Numbered from the stretch's first letter, positions 43,080 to 52,799 are shown. The stretch: 64,000 nucleotides of DNA from Streptomyces durmitorensis (GCF_023498005.1 NZ_CP097289.1:8990001-9054000), one strand, 5' to 3'. The notes: generated by a model not told the origin, from the sequence alone. Program-made: numbers and translations.

Positions 43080-44306
43080 ATGGGATCTGCTCATGTGGTC
43101 GGCGCGACGGTCATCGACGGATCTGGGCGCGATCCCAGCAAGCTCGGCATCACGATCGAGAACGGCCGCATCACCCGACTCGGTGTCTCCAGCGCGCACG
43201 GCGAGTGTCTCGATGCCGAGGGATTGACGATGACGCCCGGCCTGATCGACGCTCACGTCCACCTGGGCCTGTCGAGCCCGATCCAGCCGCACTTCTCGTT
43301 CGGGATCAGCGCCGCCGAGCTCGCGGCGGACATCTTCGCCACGGCCGGCGCGGCGCTCGACGCGGGCTTCACCACGGTTCGCGACACCGGCGGGATCGAC
43401 GGCGGTGTCGTCAGCGCGATCGCGAAGGGCAAGGTCAGAGGGCCTCGCGTGCTGTCGTGCGGACCTGTTCAGTGCCAGATCGGCGGGCACGGCTACTACG
43501 GAGCCGAATGGGAACCCACCGAGCTGTGGAGCAGCCACCACATCCCGGGCCTGTGCGCCCTCTCCATGATGGCGGGCAACGCGGACGAGCTGCGTCACAA
43601 CGTCCGCGAAGCCTTCCGTCGCGGAGCCTCCTTCCTGAAGCTCTGCGTGACCGGCGGAGTGGTGGGCGCACATGATCGGCTGTCCGACACCCAGTTCACC
43701 GTCGAAGAGATCGCTGTCGCAGTTCAAGAAGCTGCGGCACGGAACACCTATGTGACCGTCCACGCCCACAACAACGAGGGCATACGCAACGCGGTCGAGG
43801 CAGGGGTGCGCTGTGTCGAGCACGGCACCAGCCTCGACGAATCCACAGCGGCCCTGATGGCCGCTCGCGAGGTTGCCCTCGTGCCCACGTTCGCTGTCGT
43901 CGAGCAACTGCTGCACGACACCGCCGGAGCCGGTCTCGCCGAGTCGACCCGCGACCGAGTCGAGGGTGTACGCGAGCAGATGACGAAGGCGCTCGCTGCC
44001 GCCAAGCGCGCCGGAGTAAGGATCGGGCTGGGTTCCGATCTCATCGGCCCGGCCCAGGACCGGCGCGGCAAAGAACTCAGCCTGCGCGCGGCCCTCGAGA
44101 CGCCGATGGAAGCGCTCGTGGCGGCGACCCGGACCAACGCCGAGATCCTCGGCCTGTCCGGCCAGGTGGGTGTCATCGCTCCCGGCGCGCAGGCAGACCT
44201 CGTTCTGTGGAACGGCAACCCGCTCGAAGACCCGGAACTGTTCTCCGACCCCACCAACGCCGTCCTGGTCATCCAGGCCGGCCATATCGTAAAGGACCTC
44301 AGATGA
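43080..44306 (+). CDS. amidohydrolase (imidazolonepropionase/prolidase-like)
   Basis: A 408-residue metal-dependent hydrolase of the binuclear type: TPGLIDAHVHLGL (HxH), LKLCVTGG (Lys that is carboxylated), VTVHAHNNEG, CVEHGTSLDE and GLGSDLIGP supply Lys/His/His/Asp ligands. It resembles the Xaa-Pro/acyl-amino-acid hydrolase subgroup rather than urease-like ones. GGAGG lies 7 nt before ATG 43080. It overlaps the esterase by ATGA. Inferred to cleave an amide or cyclic imide. Confidence 0.87.
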   Translation: MGSAHVVGATVIDGSGRDPSKLGITIENGRITRLGVSSAHGECLDAEGLTMTPGLIDAHVHLGLSSPIQPHFSFGISAAELAADIFATAGAALDAGFTTVRDTGGIDGGVVSAIAKGKVRGPRVLSCGPVQCQIGGHGYYGAEWEPTELWSSHHIPGLCALSMMAGNADELRHNVREAFRRGASFLKLCVTGGVVGAHDRLSDTQFTVEEIAVAVQEAAARNTYVTVHAHNNEGIRNAVEAGVRCVEHGTSLDESTAALMAAREVALVPTFAVVEQLLHDTAGAGLAESTRDRVEGVREQMTKALAAAKRAGVRIGLGSDLIGPAQDRRGKELSLRAALETPMEALVAATRTNAEILGLSGQVGVIAPGAQADLVLWNGNPLEDPELFSDPTNAVLVIQAGHIVKDLR

Positions 44307-45157
44307 GCACCATGTGGCAGGGCTGCCTCCCCCACACCGACTACTTCGAGATGCGCTCCGGAGGTGGGCACGACTACGGTGTCTGGGTCACCACGCCACC
44401 GCGCTACGACCCTGCCGCGGCGCCGGCGCCTGTCGTGTACGTGCTCGACGGCAACTGGGCGGTGGGTATGACCGCTCCACTCATCGTCACGCAACTGGAC
44501 CCCATGCAGTCGATTCAGCCCTACGTCCAAGTCAGCGTGGGGTACGCGGGCGAGGAAGCAGAGCACTGGGAGCGGTTGCGCAACCGGGACCTCGTGCCCC
44601 CCGGCGAACCCATCGCGAAGGAGTTCATCGATGCGGTGGAGATGGGGGTCGATACGGGCACTATGACGCGCGCGCAAGCCGACGCCTACCTCGCTGAATT
44701 GAGCGACAGCCGCGGGGACATGTTCCTGAACTTCCTTACCGACGACCTGCACCCGCGGATCGAACGCGACTACGGCACGGCGCCGAGCGGTCATGGCCTC
44801 TTTGGCTATTCGTACGGCGGACTCTTCAGTCTCTACGCCTGGCTCACCAAGAACACCTTCTTCGAGAGCATCGGCGCGGGCAGCCCCGGCATCGTCAATG
44901 CGGACAGTCAGGTCTTCGCTCGGCTGGAAGCAATGGGCGACACCCTGCCCGACACCAAGCTGCACGTGACCTTCAACGAGCAGGAGATCCTCGGAGACCT
45001 GGCGGTCTACCAGAACCTCACGAAGAACACGGCCACGTTCCTTCACAGCCTCACCTCACGCGGCGGATCCGTCACCAGCGCACTCATGCACGAGACGCAC
45101 GTGACCGGGCTGCAGGCGTCGTTCCTCAGCTACCTCAGGACCTGCCGCGCCCAGTGA
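44303..45157 (+). CDS. esterase-family alpha/beta hydrolase
   Basis: A 284-residue hydrolase of the Fes/IroE-like esterase group: VVYVLDGNWAVGM, then the nucleophile elbow GLFGYSYGGLFSLY (Ser in GxSxG) and a late His in LMHETHVTG. No signal peptide is visible, so it is cytoplasmic. ATG 44303 overlaps the amidohydrolase stop (ATGA). It most likely removes an ester before or after the amidohydrolase; the actual substrate is unknown. Confidence 0.8.
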   Translation: MSTMWQGCLPHTDYFEMRSGGGHDYGVWVTTPPRYDPAAAPAPVVYVLDGNWAVGMTAPLIVTQLDPMQSIQPYVQVSVGYAGEEAEHWERLRNRDLVPPGEPIAKEFIDAVEMGVDTGTMTRAQADAYLAELSDSRGDMFLNFLTDDLHPRIERDYGTAPSGHGLFGYSYGGLFSLYAWLTKNTFFESIGAGSPGIVNADSQVFARLEAMGDTLPDTKLHVTFNEQEILGDLAVYQNLTKNTATFLHSLTSRGGSVTSALMHETHVTGLQASFLSYLRTCRAQ

Positions 45158-45217
45158 GCCTGGACGCCGCAGCTCTCCTTCCGTCCCATGTGAGTCGACT
45201 TCTCTGGAGGTGTACGG

Positions 45218-46633
45218 GTGGCCGAGCGTGACATCGTCAGCACGACGCCCCCTGCCGTGGGTATCGCCGAAGCACTCAGGCGACGGCTGCCCGCCGGCCG
45301 GGTCGTGACTGATCCGGACATCATCGCCGGCCTCTCCCACGACCAGGCGATGTGGGCGCCTGTTGGCCAAGCGGTGGCCGTCGTACGCGCCAAGAGCACC
45401 GACGAGGTCCAGACCGTGGTGCGTGCGTGCCTGGAGCAAGGAGTCCCGTTGGTTGCACGCGGCGCCGGTACGGGATTGTCGGGGGGCGCCAATGCCGTCG
45501 AAGGCGGCGTGATCCTCGCGCTGGACGGCATGGACCGGGTGCTGGAGGTCGACGAGCTGGAGCGCCTCGCCGTCGTACAGCCCGGTGTGGTCAACGACGA
45601 CCTCCGCGCCCATGTAGCGGCGCTCGGCCTGTGGTACCCGCCCGACCCTGCCAGTTCGCCCTGGTCGACCATCGGAGGAAATGTCGCGACGAACGCCGGC
45701 GGAGTGTGCTGCCTCAAGTACGGCGTCACCCGCGACTATGTCCTCGGTCTGGAGGTCGTGACCGGCACGGGCGAGGTGGTCCGGCTCGGGCGCCGTACGT
45801 CGAAGGGGGTCGCCGGCTACGACCTTGTGGGGCTCATGGTGGGCGCCGAGGGCACTCTCGGTGTCGTCACCGAAATCACGGTCCGGCTGCGACCCCTGCC
45901 TCCGGTCGGCGTGACCGCCATCGGCTACTTCAACAGCGTCGGGCAGGCCGGTGACGCGGTGCGTGCGACGGCTGCCGCCGGGCTGCGGCCGGCCGCGCTG
46001 GAACTCGTCGACCGGCACTGTCTGCGCGCGGTCGACGCCTGGAAGAACATGGGACTCTCCGCCGAGGCGGACGTGGTCCTCCTGGCCCGCTTCGACGATG
46101 ACGGCCGCGCCGCCGAGGAAGGCGCCCGCCGGATCGTCGACTGCTTCCGCGGGGCTGGCTCTACTTGGGCGGACCGGTCGGAGACAGAGGAAGAGGCCGA
46201 GATGCTCTTCGCGGCCCGCCGACTGGCCTTCCCCGCGCTCGAGCGGCTGGGGCCGGTCCTCACGGAGGACGTCTGTGTGCCCATCGGGGCGGTGGCGGAG
46301 ATGCTGGCCCGCATCGACCGGACCGCGGAGAAGCACCGGATCACCATCGCCAACATCGCGCACGTCGGCGACGGCAACCTGCATCCGCTGCTTGTGACGG
46401 AACACGGTGACGCGGCGGCTCAGGTCCGGGCCCGCGCGGCGTTCGACGACATCATCGCGGACGCCCTTGAACTGGGTGGCACGGTGACGGGTGAGCACGG
46501 TGTGGGACTGCTCAAGCGGCCCGGTCTCACCCGTGAACTCGGCCCAGCCGTCCTGCAGATGCATCGCGCGGTGAAGCATGCTCTCGATCCGGCCGGGATT
46601 CTCAACCCCGGCAAAGTTTTCGGACCTGCATGA
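45218..46633 (+). CDS. FAD-linked 2-hydroxyacid oxidase (GlcD type)
   Basis: A 471-residue flavoprotein of the VAO/GlcD family: the FAD-binding loop GVPLVARGAGTGLSGGANAV, PSSPWSTIGGNVATNAGG-like segment STIGGNVATNAGGVCCLKYG, and the C-terminal cap with HVGDGNLHPLLV and GTVTGEHGVGLLK. These are hallmarks of glycolate/D-lactate dehydrogenases. GTG 45218 follows GGAGG by 7 nt. Last gene of the TetR-linked operon; inferred to oxidise a 2-hydroxy acid released by the hydrolases. Confidence 0.88.
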   Translation: MAERDIVSTTPPAVGIAEALRRRLPAGRVVTDPDIIAGLSHDQAMWAPVGQAVAVVRAKSTDEVQTVVRACLEQGVPLVARGAGTGLSGGANAVEGGVILALDGMDRVLEVDELERLAVVQPGVVNDDLRAHVAALGLWYPPDPASSPWSTIGGNVATNAGGVCCLKYGVTRDYVLGLEVVTGTGEVVRLGRRTSKGVAGYDLVGLMVGAEGTLGVVTEITVRLRPLPPVGVTAIGYFNSVGQAGDAVRATAAAGLRPAALELVDRHCLRAVDAWKNMGLSAEADVVLLARFDDDGRAAEEGARRIVDCFRGAGSTWADRSETEEEAEMLFAARRLAFPALERLGPVLTEDVCVPIGAVAEMLARIDRTAEKHRITIANIAHVGDGNLHPLLVTEHGDAAAQVRARAAFDDIIADALELGGTVTGEHGVGLLKRPGLTRELGPAVLQMHRAVKHALDPAGILNPGKVFGPA

Positions 46634-46843
46634 TCCCTCGGCCAAGTACGGGCTCCAGCTTCAGGGCCATCGCATGGGGCCAGCCTGCGTCGGCGGGCAG
46701 TGGGAATTCCCCAGCGGCGGCCACTTGGCGGGGAGCAATCTGGCCGCTGGTGGTCACTCTGCGCTCCCGGATGGTTCGTCGTTCTTGATCGGTCCGGGCG
46801 GCAGCTAGGGACTGGCTCCGGTGGCACCTGGATGGGGTTGTTG

Positions 46844-46864
46844 CACATGCCGTAGCGGCATGTG
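46844..46864 (+). promoter_or_regulatory. candidate MerR operator
   Basis: CACATGCCG-TAG-CGGCATGTG is a perfect 9-bp inverted repeat with a 3-nt spacer, 41 nt upstream of the MerR ATG. MerR dimers bind such dyads between the -35 and -10 boxes. Confidence 0.55.
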
Positions 46865-46904
46865 GTGGGGTCGGGGCACCACAGCACGAAAGGCTCTGTC
46901 TGCG

Positions 46905-47795
46905 ATGTACCCCTCCCTCACACCTCCCCGGCAGGTCAAGATCGGTGATGCCGCTGCGTTCGCCGGGATCACCCCACGCGCCATCCGCCACTACCACGAG
47001 ATCGATCTGCTGCCGGAGCCCGAGCGCGGCGGGGACGGCCGGCGCCGCTACGGCTATGACGACATGATCCGCCTGCTGTGGATCCGCAAGATGGCTGATG
47101 CCGGTATCAGCCTTGACGACATGCGGGCCGCCTTCGGCGAAGCCCGGGCCGAAGCTGGAGACGAAGCCCTGGACCAAGCCCAGGATATCGAGTCGGTCCT
47201 GAGCAGGCTGGAGGAAACCTTGGCGGCGCAGGAGGCCGCCATCAAACGTCGGCGCGCGGCTGTCCAGCGCTTGCAGGAGGTGGGCAGCCCGCTGGGGCTG
47301 CTCTCCGAACTGGTCACGGACCGGCTCAGCCACCTGCCCCCGGGCGCGTTGCGCCCATCCGATCTAGACGCCCTGCTGGTCACGGAACGGATCTTCGGGC
47401 CGCTGGGCGCCGCCATCCAGGCCGGCATGTTCATCGTGCTGGCCACCCACCCCGACCTGCGGGCCGAGGAGGACCGTCTTGAGGCGGCCGAGGCCGCCCT
47501 CGACGACGGCGTCGAACCCGACGACCCGCGCGTCGAAGAGCTCGCCGTACAGCGATGCGCTCACCAAGTGGCCCTGAATCAGGCCATCGAGGCTGCTGGT
47601 CTCGACGCGGCCAAGGAGAAGATCTTCGAGATCTACGACGCCGACCTGAAAGGGGAGGAGGGCACAGAGATGAGTGCCGCCGCAGCGATCACCAAGATGC
47701 CCTACGACTTCTCTCCTGCCCGGATGCGCTGCGTGGAACTCGCCGGCCGGCTCTTCGGCGAGGCTCTTGCCGACGCCCACTACGCGGACAGCTGA
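46905..47795 (+). CDS. MerR-family regulator with long helical tail
   Basis: A 296-residue MerR regulator: KIGDAAAFAGITPRAIRHYH and LLPEPERGGDGRRRYGYDD form the winged helix; a long helix with LSRLEETLAAQEAAIKRRRA follows, then a ligand-like domain about 150 residues long ending MRCVELAGRLFGEAL. ATG 46905 has GAAAGG. It is longer than metal-sensing MerR proteins and similar to Streptomyces drug-responsive members. Stand-alone, presumably autoregulated through the upstream dyad. Confidence 0.85.
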   Translation: MYPSLTPPRQVKIGDAAAFAGITPRAIRHYHEIDLLPEPERGGDGRRRYGYDDMIRLLWIRKMADAGISLDDMRAAFGEARAEAGDEALDQAQDIESVLSRLEETLAAQEAAIKRRRAAVQRLQEVGSPLGLLSELVTDRLSHLPPGALRPSDLDALLVTERIFGPLGAAIQAGMFIVLATHPDLRAEEDRLEAAEAALDDGVEPDDPRVEELAVQRCAHQVALNQAIEAAGLDAAKEKIFEIYDADLKGEEGTEMSAAAAITKMPYDFSPARMRCVELAGRLFGEALADAHYADS

Positions 47796-48099
47796 TCGCC
47801 TGTGCCCGGCACTGACGTGGCTCGACAACTGGTCGCGTCCATCTGCATGTGACCGGTCGGGTCAGACGTCGAGCCCGGGCCGTAACCAAGAGTGACATCA
47901 CAACTGGCGGCACGTGAGGATTCCGAACTGGCCGCTGACACCAGTCTGCGGTTGCAAAGCCAGCACCTCCCGATCGCCATGTCGACGCCGACCACCGCCC
48001 TGTGGTCGCGAAGGCGCCTCGGGTACCACCCGCTGGACCAGTTCAGGCCGACTCGCGCACCACCAGACGCGATGCGGGCGGCGAAGGCGAGAGAGTTTC
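47796..48099. other. gap before integrase relic
   Basis: About 300 bp. No gene. The sequence immediately before the integrase tail looks like scrambled coding DNA, with no start for the recombinase. Confidence 0.4.
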
Positions 48100-48417
48100 G
48101 GTGTTGCACCCGATGGGCGCCTGTTCCGCAATGGCGTGGGAAATTACGTCGATACCTCCGCGTGCAACATCACATGGGGGCGTGCGCGTGAGGCGACATT
48201 GACTCTCGATGAACTCGCCCTTGAGCTGGCGAAACGCCCCTACGATCTACGCCACGCAGGGATCTCATTCCGGCTTGCCTCCGGTGTCGACCCGGCGGAG
48301 TGTGCGCGCCGCGCCGGGCAGAGCATCCAGGTCCTCTTTCGCTACTACGCCAAGTTTCTGGCCGAGGCGCGGAACCATGCCAACAGCCTGATCGAGGAGT
48401 CGATGCGATGGTGGTAG
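48100..48417 (+). pseudogene. tyrosine recombinase (integrase), C-terminal fragment
   Basis: Encodes GRLFRNGVGNYVDTSACNIT, LAKRPYDLRHAGISFRLASG (box II Arg with H-x-x-R pattern RPYDLRHAGIS) and QSIQVLFRYYAKFLAEARNH, where the Tyr is the catalytic residue. The N-terminal and first catalytic Arg are missing, so it is inactive. A terminator follows. Such tails mark old phage or ICE integration sites. Confidence 0.7.
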
Positions 48418-48478
48418 CAGTGGGAGATATCGGGAGTTACTTCGCGATCCACCCAACGGCTTACGATGCGCTCAAGGA

Positions 48479-48518
48479 GGGCGCCTGCCAGGTGAAACAC
48501 CTGGTCAGGCGCCCTTTT
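48479..48518 (+). terminator. strong intrinsic terminator with T-run
   Basis: GGGCGCCTG and CAGGTG arms fold with CACCTG and CAGGCGCCC, loop AAA, then TTTT. It is the best-formed factor-independent terminator of the window and follows the integrase relic. Confidence 0.75.
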
Positions 48519-49394
48519 CTAATGCCTAGAAGAACCCCAGCTTCTTCGGCGAGTACGACACCAGCAGATTCTTCGTCTGCTGGTGGTACACGGCCCATTG
48601 TCGTGTTCACCAGGCAAAACGGCCTCCTTTCGGTCGTGTGGGGAAGCCTTGGCCCGCATATGGTCCGGATCTTGATCCGCCGGGGGCCAGTTGTTGGACA
48701 GGGCGGTCTGTTCGTGGGAGGGGAAAGCCTGGCTCTCGGTCCCACATGGCACAGGTCGGCAAAACCCTCTTCTGGCGTCCACAAAGTCTGAAACTATGCC
48801 GTTTGTGTAGGAATGCACCCTGTCGTCTGGGAGCGTCTACGGGCTTGGTGATACCGGCGTGACACGTGAGACATTTCAGGTGGTACGGCGCAGCGAGGGT
48901 TCTGCGTGGACGGGGTCCTGACCCGACGGGCCTCGTCGGATCCCTCCGGCGAGGCCCATCGTGCGGCTGGTCGAGGCCGTCAGAGTCTGCTCACCAGAGG
49001 GCGTCCTGCTGGGTTGACGGACGGGAGTTGCAGGTGTCGTGGCCAGGTGCACGCGCGTCTTGTTGCTGACGGTGCGGTTGCCCGGCAGGAAGTGGCGCCA
49101 GGATGTGGCGCATTCGATCGGGCTCAGCTGTTGGTCGGTCAGTTCAATTTTTTCGATTGGAAGTTGGGTCTCGCCTGTCAGTGGCCGGCAGTAACGTGCA
49201 CGCTTGACAGGGTCCCCTGCCGAATCACCCGCCAGTGATATGAACGGAACGGCCACACCAGAATGATTCCGGACCCCTTCAGCGCGACCAGCCAACCGGC
49301 CACCGCCCCGACCATGTCGGCTCTCGGGGCGCAGCGGAGCAGGTGGATGCAGCAGGCATCATCCGCACCGAACCTCCAGTGCGGGAAGGACGAG
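48519..49394. other. gap with hairpin and a truncated tail
   Basis: The minus strand near 48520-48590 carries an isolated 22-codon tail (VYHQQTKNLLVSYSPKKLGF) without a start, likely a severed gene end. A second hairpin occurs at 48928-48957 (GGGCCTCG-t-CGG with CCG-g-CGAGGCCC). An upstream extension of the nuclease frame (49263-49394) is counted here as non-coding. Confidence 0.4.
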
Positions 49395-51368
49395 ATGTTC
49401 CCGCTCACCCTTGAGCTCGTTCGCCGGATCGGCGCTGGCGAGGCCACGGATCTTGACGCGCGGCCGCAGCTGTCGAGTGTCGAGTCGTCGAGGTCCTGGC
49501 GGCAGTACTCGTACGCGCTGCGTCCGATGGGGTTGGTCCAGAATCGAAAAGGAGTTCTTCAACTGACCGCCGAGGGCTCCGAACTGCTCGCGGACGAGTC
49601 GCGCTCACGTCTTGCCTCGTTGATGGCCGAGCGGATCCGGCTGTTCGCCGAGGTGCTCGGGCTGCTCGTGCGCGAGCCGCTGACGGTTGAAGAGGTCAAT
49701 GCCGAGTTGATTGAGTCGTACAACCTCGACTGGACGAGCGTCAACAACACGCGTGTCCGGATGACCTGGCTCGAAGTCCTGGGGCTGACCGAATGGCTGG
49801 GAGAGCGGAAGCAGAGCACGACCGCTGAAGGACGGTCGCTCTTCGCCGCCTGGGAAGTCGTGACGCCTTCGGCCCTGGCCATGCACGACTCGGATGAAGC
49901 GGTCGACATTCCCGAAGCCCCGGAGGAGATCGCCGCGCTCCTCGCACACCTGGCCGCGAACGACGGCGCCCAGGAGACCAGGAACACCTACAACATCTGG
50001 GTTCCGAGCCCGAAAGAGGACCCCAACAAGATCGAGAACTTGCGGACGTGCATCGCGGCCGCAGAGGACCAGATGGAGAAGGGCACACTGCTGGGATTCA
50101 TCGCGGACCGGTTCGGCCTGAAGCGCAGCAGCGTCGACAGTATGCTGCCGTTCATGCGGGCCGCCGGGCTACTTCTCGAGGTCCGCCGCGGGGTGTTCAC
50201 GGCAACGCCGGCTGCCAAGGCGTGGCTGCGGTCGGGATCGGACATCGACTTCATCCGGATCCTTCACGCGAACATGAAGTTCGTCGGCGAGCTGATCCGT
50301 GCGGCGCAGGCCAATGTTCCGAGGAACGACGTGTACCGGGAAGGCATCACGTACGGCTTGAACAAGGACAAGGTGCGGTGGCTCACGGCCTTCATGGTCG
50401 AATCGGGCCTGCTCATCGAGACGTCTTGGTCGTCGGTCCAGGCCACGGCGACCGGGCTACGTCTCATTGAGACGCTCCCCCTCGCCGAACCGCACCTGCC
50501 GGAGGCCGCTGCGGAGCTGGAGCTGTCACCGGGCCTGGCGCAAACCACGTCGGGCGCACCGGGCGAACCCGACACGCTCTCGCTCATCGTGGAATCACTG
50601 ACGCGCAGCTCCGTCGACCCGGGCGCCGACGGCGCGGCACCCGGTGCGGCGTTCGAGGTGCACATCGAGAGCTCGTTCAGGCACATGGGCTTTCGCGCCC
50701 AGCGCATCAGCGGTTCTGGTGACACCGACATCCTTGTGCAGTGGTACGACGGCAACGGGTCGTTGCGGACCGCGATCGTGGACGGAAAGTCGACGTCATC
50801 CGGTCGGGTCACGCACAGCAACGTGAGCGACGTGGCAATCGACACGCACAAGGAGAAGCGCTCCGCGGAGTACGTCGCCATCATCGGCCCCGCCTTCAGT
50901 GGGGACACGATCAAGAACATGGCCAAGCGGAAGCAGTGGGCGCTCATCACGGCCGACGAGTTGGGCCAGGTCGTCAGCTCCGCTGAGGCCCTCGGCTTGC
51001 GGCCAGCCGACGTTGCGATGCTGTTCGAGGTGCCGGACGGGCTGTCCAGACTTGCCGGACTCATTGACACGAGGCAGCGCGAGCTCGACATCCTGTCCCT
51101 CGTCATCTCCCGACTCAAGACCGAGTCGGAGACGGAGGAGGCCGTTTCCGCACGCGATGTATCGCTGATCGAGCGCGGTTCACCGTTGGCACCAAACATC
51201 GACGAACTACTCGGCACGTTCAGGCTGTTCGATCGCCTCGACCTGGACATCGTGCGGAGCATTGAGGACGTGCAGGATCCGCGTTATGCGACCTACCGGA
51301 TCGGCGACGCGCGATCGGCGGCGAAGCGCCTTCGCGCCATCGCGAATTCGATCGAGAGGGGTCTCTAG
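49395..51368 (+). CDS. FokI-like nuclease with winged-helix N-terminus
   Basis: A 657-residue protein. The C-terminal part carries a PD-(D/E)xK nuclease: Glu421 in AFEVHIESSF, Asp445 in GSGDTDILVQW, and Asp463-x-Lys465 in TAIVDGKSTSSGR, then YVAIIGPAFSGDTIKNM and WALITADELGQV, an order that mirrors the cleavage domain of FokI. The N-terminal ~400 residues contain two or three winged-helix-like units (MFPLTLELVRRI, LRPMGLVQNRKGVLQLTAEG, FIADRFGLKRSSVDSMLPFM) like restriction recognition domains. GAAGGA lies 5 nt upstream of ATG 49395. No methyltransferase is adjacent, so a modification-dependent or otherwise solitary restriction nuclease is inferred. Confidence 0.7.
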   Translation: MFPLTLELVRRIGAGEATDLDARPQLSSVESSRSWRQYSYALRPMGLVQNRKGVLQLTAEGSELLADESRSRLASLMAERIRLFAEVLGLLVREPLTVEEVNAELIESYNLDWTSVNNTRVRMTWLEVLGLTEWLGERKQSTTAEGRSLFAAWEVVTPSALAMHDSDEAVDIPEAPEEIAALLAHLAANDGAQETRNTYNIWVPSPKEDPNKIENLRTCIAAAEDQMEKGTLLGFIADRFGLKRSSVDSMLPFMRAAGLLLEVRRGVFTATPAAKAWLRSGSDIDFIRILHANMKFVGELIRAAQANVPRNDVYREGITYGLNKDKVRWLTAFMVESGLLIETSWSSVQATATGLRLIETLPLAEPHLPEAAAELELSPGLAQTTSGAPGEPDTLSLIVESLTRSSVDPGADGAAPGAAFEVHIESSFRHMGFRAQRISGSGDTDILVQWYDGNGSLRTAIVDGKSTSSGRVTHSNVSDVAIDTHKEKRSAEYVAIIGPAFSGDTIKNMAKRKQWALITADELGQVVSSAEALGLRPADVAMLFEVPDGLSRLAGLIDTRQRELDILSLVISRLKTESETEEAVSARDVSLIERGSPLAPNIDELLGTFRLFDRLDLDIVRSIEDVQDPRYATYRIGDARSAAKRLRAIANSIERGL

Positions 51369-51600
51369 TGTCCTGCGTCAGTAGTTGGTCGTTAGTACAG
51401 GTATGACTACTGCTGCTGGTGGGTCAGTTCCGCGTCGGGGCCCCAAGCTGGAACCGTTGCTGCTATCTGCTGAAGAGCAGGCGGAGTTGGAGCGGTGGAC
51501 GCGTCGGGCGACGTCGGCCCAGGCGGTGGCGTTACGGGCTCGGATTGTGCTGGCGTGTGCGGGTCCCGAGGTGCCCCCGATCGTCGCGCTGCGAGCCGTC
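51369..51600 (+). mobile_element. IS630-like transposase N-terminal scrap
   Basis: From ATG 51403 the frame reads RRGPKLEPLLLSAEEQAELE, RWTRRATSAQAVALRARIVL, the typical helix-turn-helix start of IS630-family transposases, ending at about 51590. The upstream TA-flanked GTCCTGCGTCAGTAGTTGG may be the left end. The rest of the element is missing. Confidence 0.6.
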
Positions 51601-51902
51601 CGTAGGACGAGTCTTTGACTCTGCTTCAGAGATGCCGTGACCACACCATCTCCGGCGGAGGTTGCGGGCGTGACAGCTACGGTTCGCGTCTTGGCGGTAG
51701 CCAGACCAAACAGCGTGCGCGTGTGTTCCTTGCGACTGGGACTCATTCGTCCTCCGATTCCTGCGACGGTTGCCGGCGCGATGGGCCGTTCCCACCACGC
51801 CTTGCACAAATGGCCTGGCCGCCGAGCGGTGCAGGGGATGGCGGTGCGCGCATCCGCGGCTCGGTGGCCAGATGATCAGTTGCGGCGGCTTGCCTGAGCA
51901 GG
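51601..51902. other. gap, nothing recognised
   Basis: About 300 bp between the IS630 scrap and the hydrolase. No motif or palindrome seen. Confidence 0.4.
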
Positions 51903-52742
51903 TCACCTGCTGGCTCTGGCGGCGTCCTCGATCAGCTTCGCGGTGGTCTTCGGGTGACTGATCATCGCGACGTGGGACGAGGTCGGTACTTCGACGACCT
52001 TGCGGAATTTCGCACGGCGGTACATCCAGCGTTCGGCCGCGGGCGGGATCGTCTTGTCCCGGCCGGCGACCAGCCCCCACGAGGGGATCGTCCGCCATGC
52101 GGCGGCCTGAGTCGGGTAGGTGAAGGCGTCTGCGTCGAAGGGCCGCTGGGTGGCCTGCAGGAGTTGGAACGTGGCGGTCGATACGTCGGCGGCGAAGGCT
52201 GCTTGGCCGTCCTTGCTCAGGTACAGGTCGGTTCCGGTGGTGCCGTCGGACTTCGTGTAGGGGACCGGCACGCTCACGGCCTGGACCTCGCTGCCCGGGA
52301 ACTTGTCGATGAGCTCGCCCTGGGTTTCCCCCACTTTGGGCACGAAGGCTGCGACGTAGACCAGTGCCTTGACGTTGCTCTTTCCGGCGGCGGCATTCGT
52401 GATGACGGTTCCACCCATGGAATGGGCGACCAGCACGACCGGTCCGCTGATGGAGTCCAGCAGACTCCCGATGTACGGGGCGTCGGTGGGAATGCCCCGC
52501 AGCGGGTTCGACCCGGCGATCGTGGTGTAACCCTTGCTCTGCAGCTCCCGGATGACTCCGTTCCAGCAAGACGAATCGGCGTAGCCGCCGTGGACCAGCA
52601 CGACGGTCGGCTTGGCGCCTGGCGTGAGGCGGCTGCCGGTCGCGGCCGTGGCGCTGCTCGGGGTGAGGATCGCGGCCGATGCCGCGGCGGCCGCGCCGGT
52701 GGCGATAACTCTGCGGCGGGTGAACGTGGGGCGGATGGACAT
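51903..52742 (-). CDS. Tat-exported alpha/beta hydrolase
   Basis: A 279-residue hydrolase. The N-terminus TRRRVIATGAAAAASAAIL is a twin-arginine signal peptide with cleavage near Ala33. The mature part has VVLVHGGYADSSCWN (oxyanion HG), the nucleophile elbow LVAHSMGGTVI and a late SSHVAMIS with the catalytic His. The sequence resembles the salicylate-esterase-like/PheB-type alpha/beta hydrolases (similar to the MenH/pyrethroid hydrolase group). Its neighbour at 52800 is a cytoplasmic paralogue. Substrate unknown; secretion is inferred from the signal. Confidence 0.85.
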   Translation of the reverse strand: MSIRPTFTRRRVIATGAAAAASAAILTPSSATAATGSRLTPGAKPTVVLVHGGYADSSCWNGVIRELQSKGYTTIAGSNPLRGIPTDAPYIGSLLDSISGPVVLVAHSMGGTVITNAAAGKSNVKALVYVAAFVPKVGETQGELIDKFPGSEVQAVSVPVPYTKSDGTTGTDLYLSKDGQAAFAADVSTATFQLLQATQRPFDADAFTYPTQAAAWRTIPSWGLVAGRDKTIPPAAERWMYRRAKFRKVVEVPTSSHVAMISHPKTTAKLIEDAARASR

Positions 52743-52799
52743 GCGAGTACTCCTGAGGTGGTGGGCACCGGGACAGGCATGAGGGCGGGCGCTCGACTG

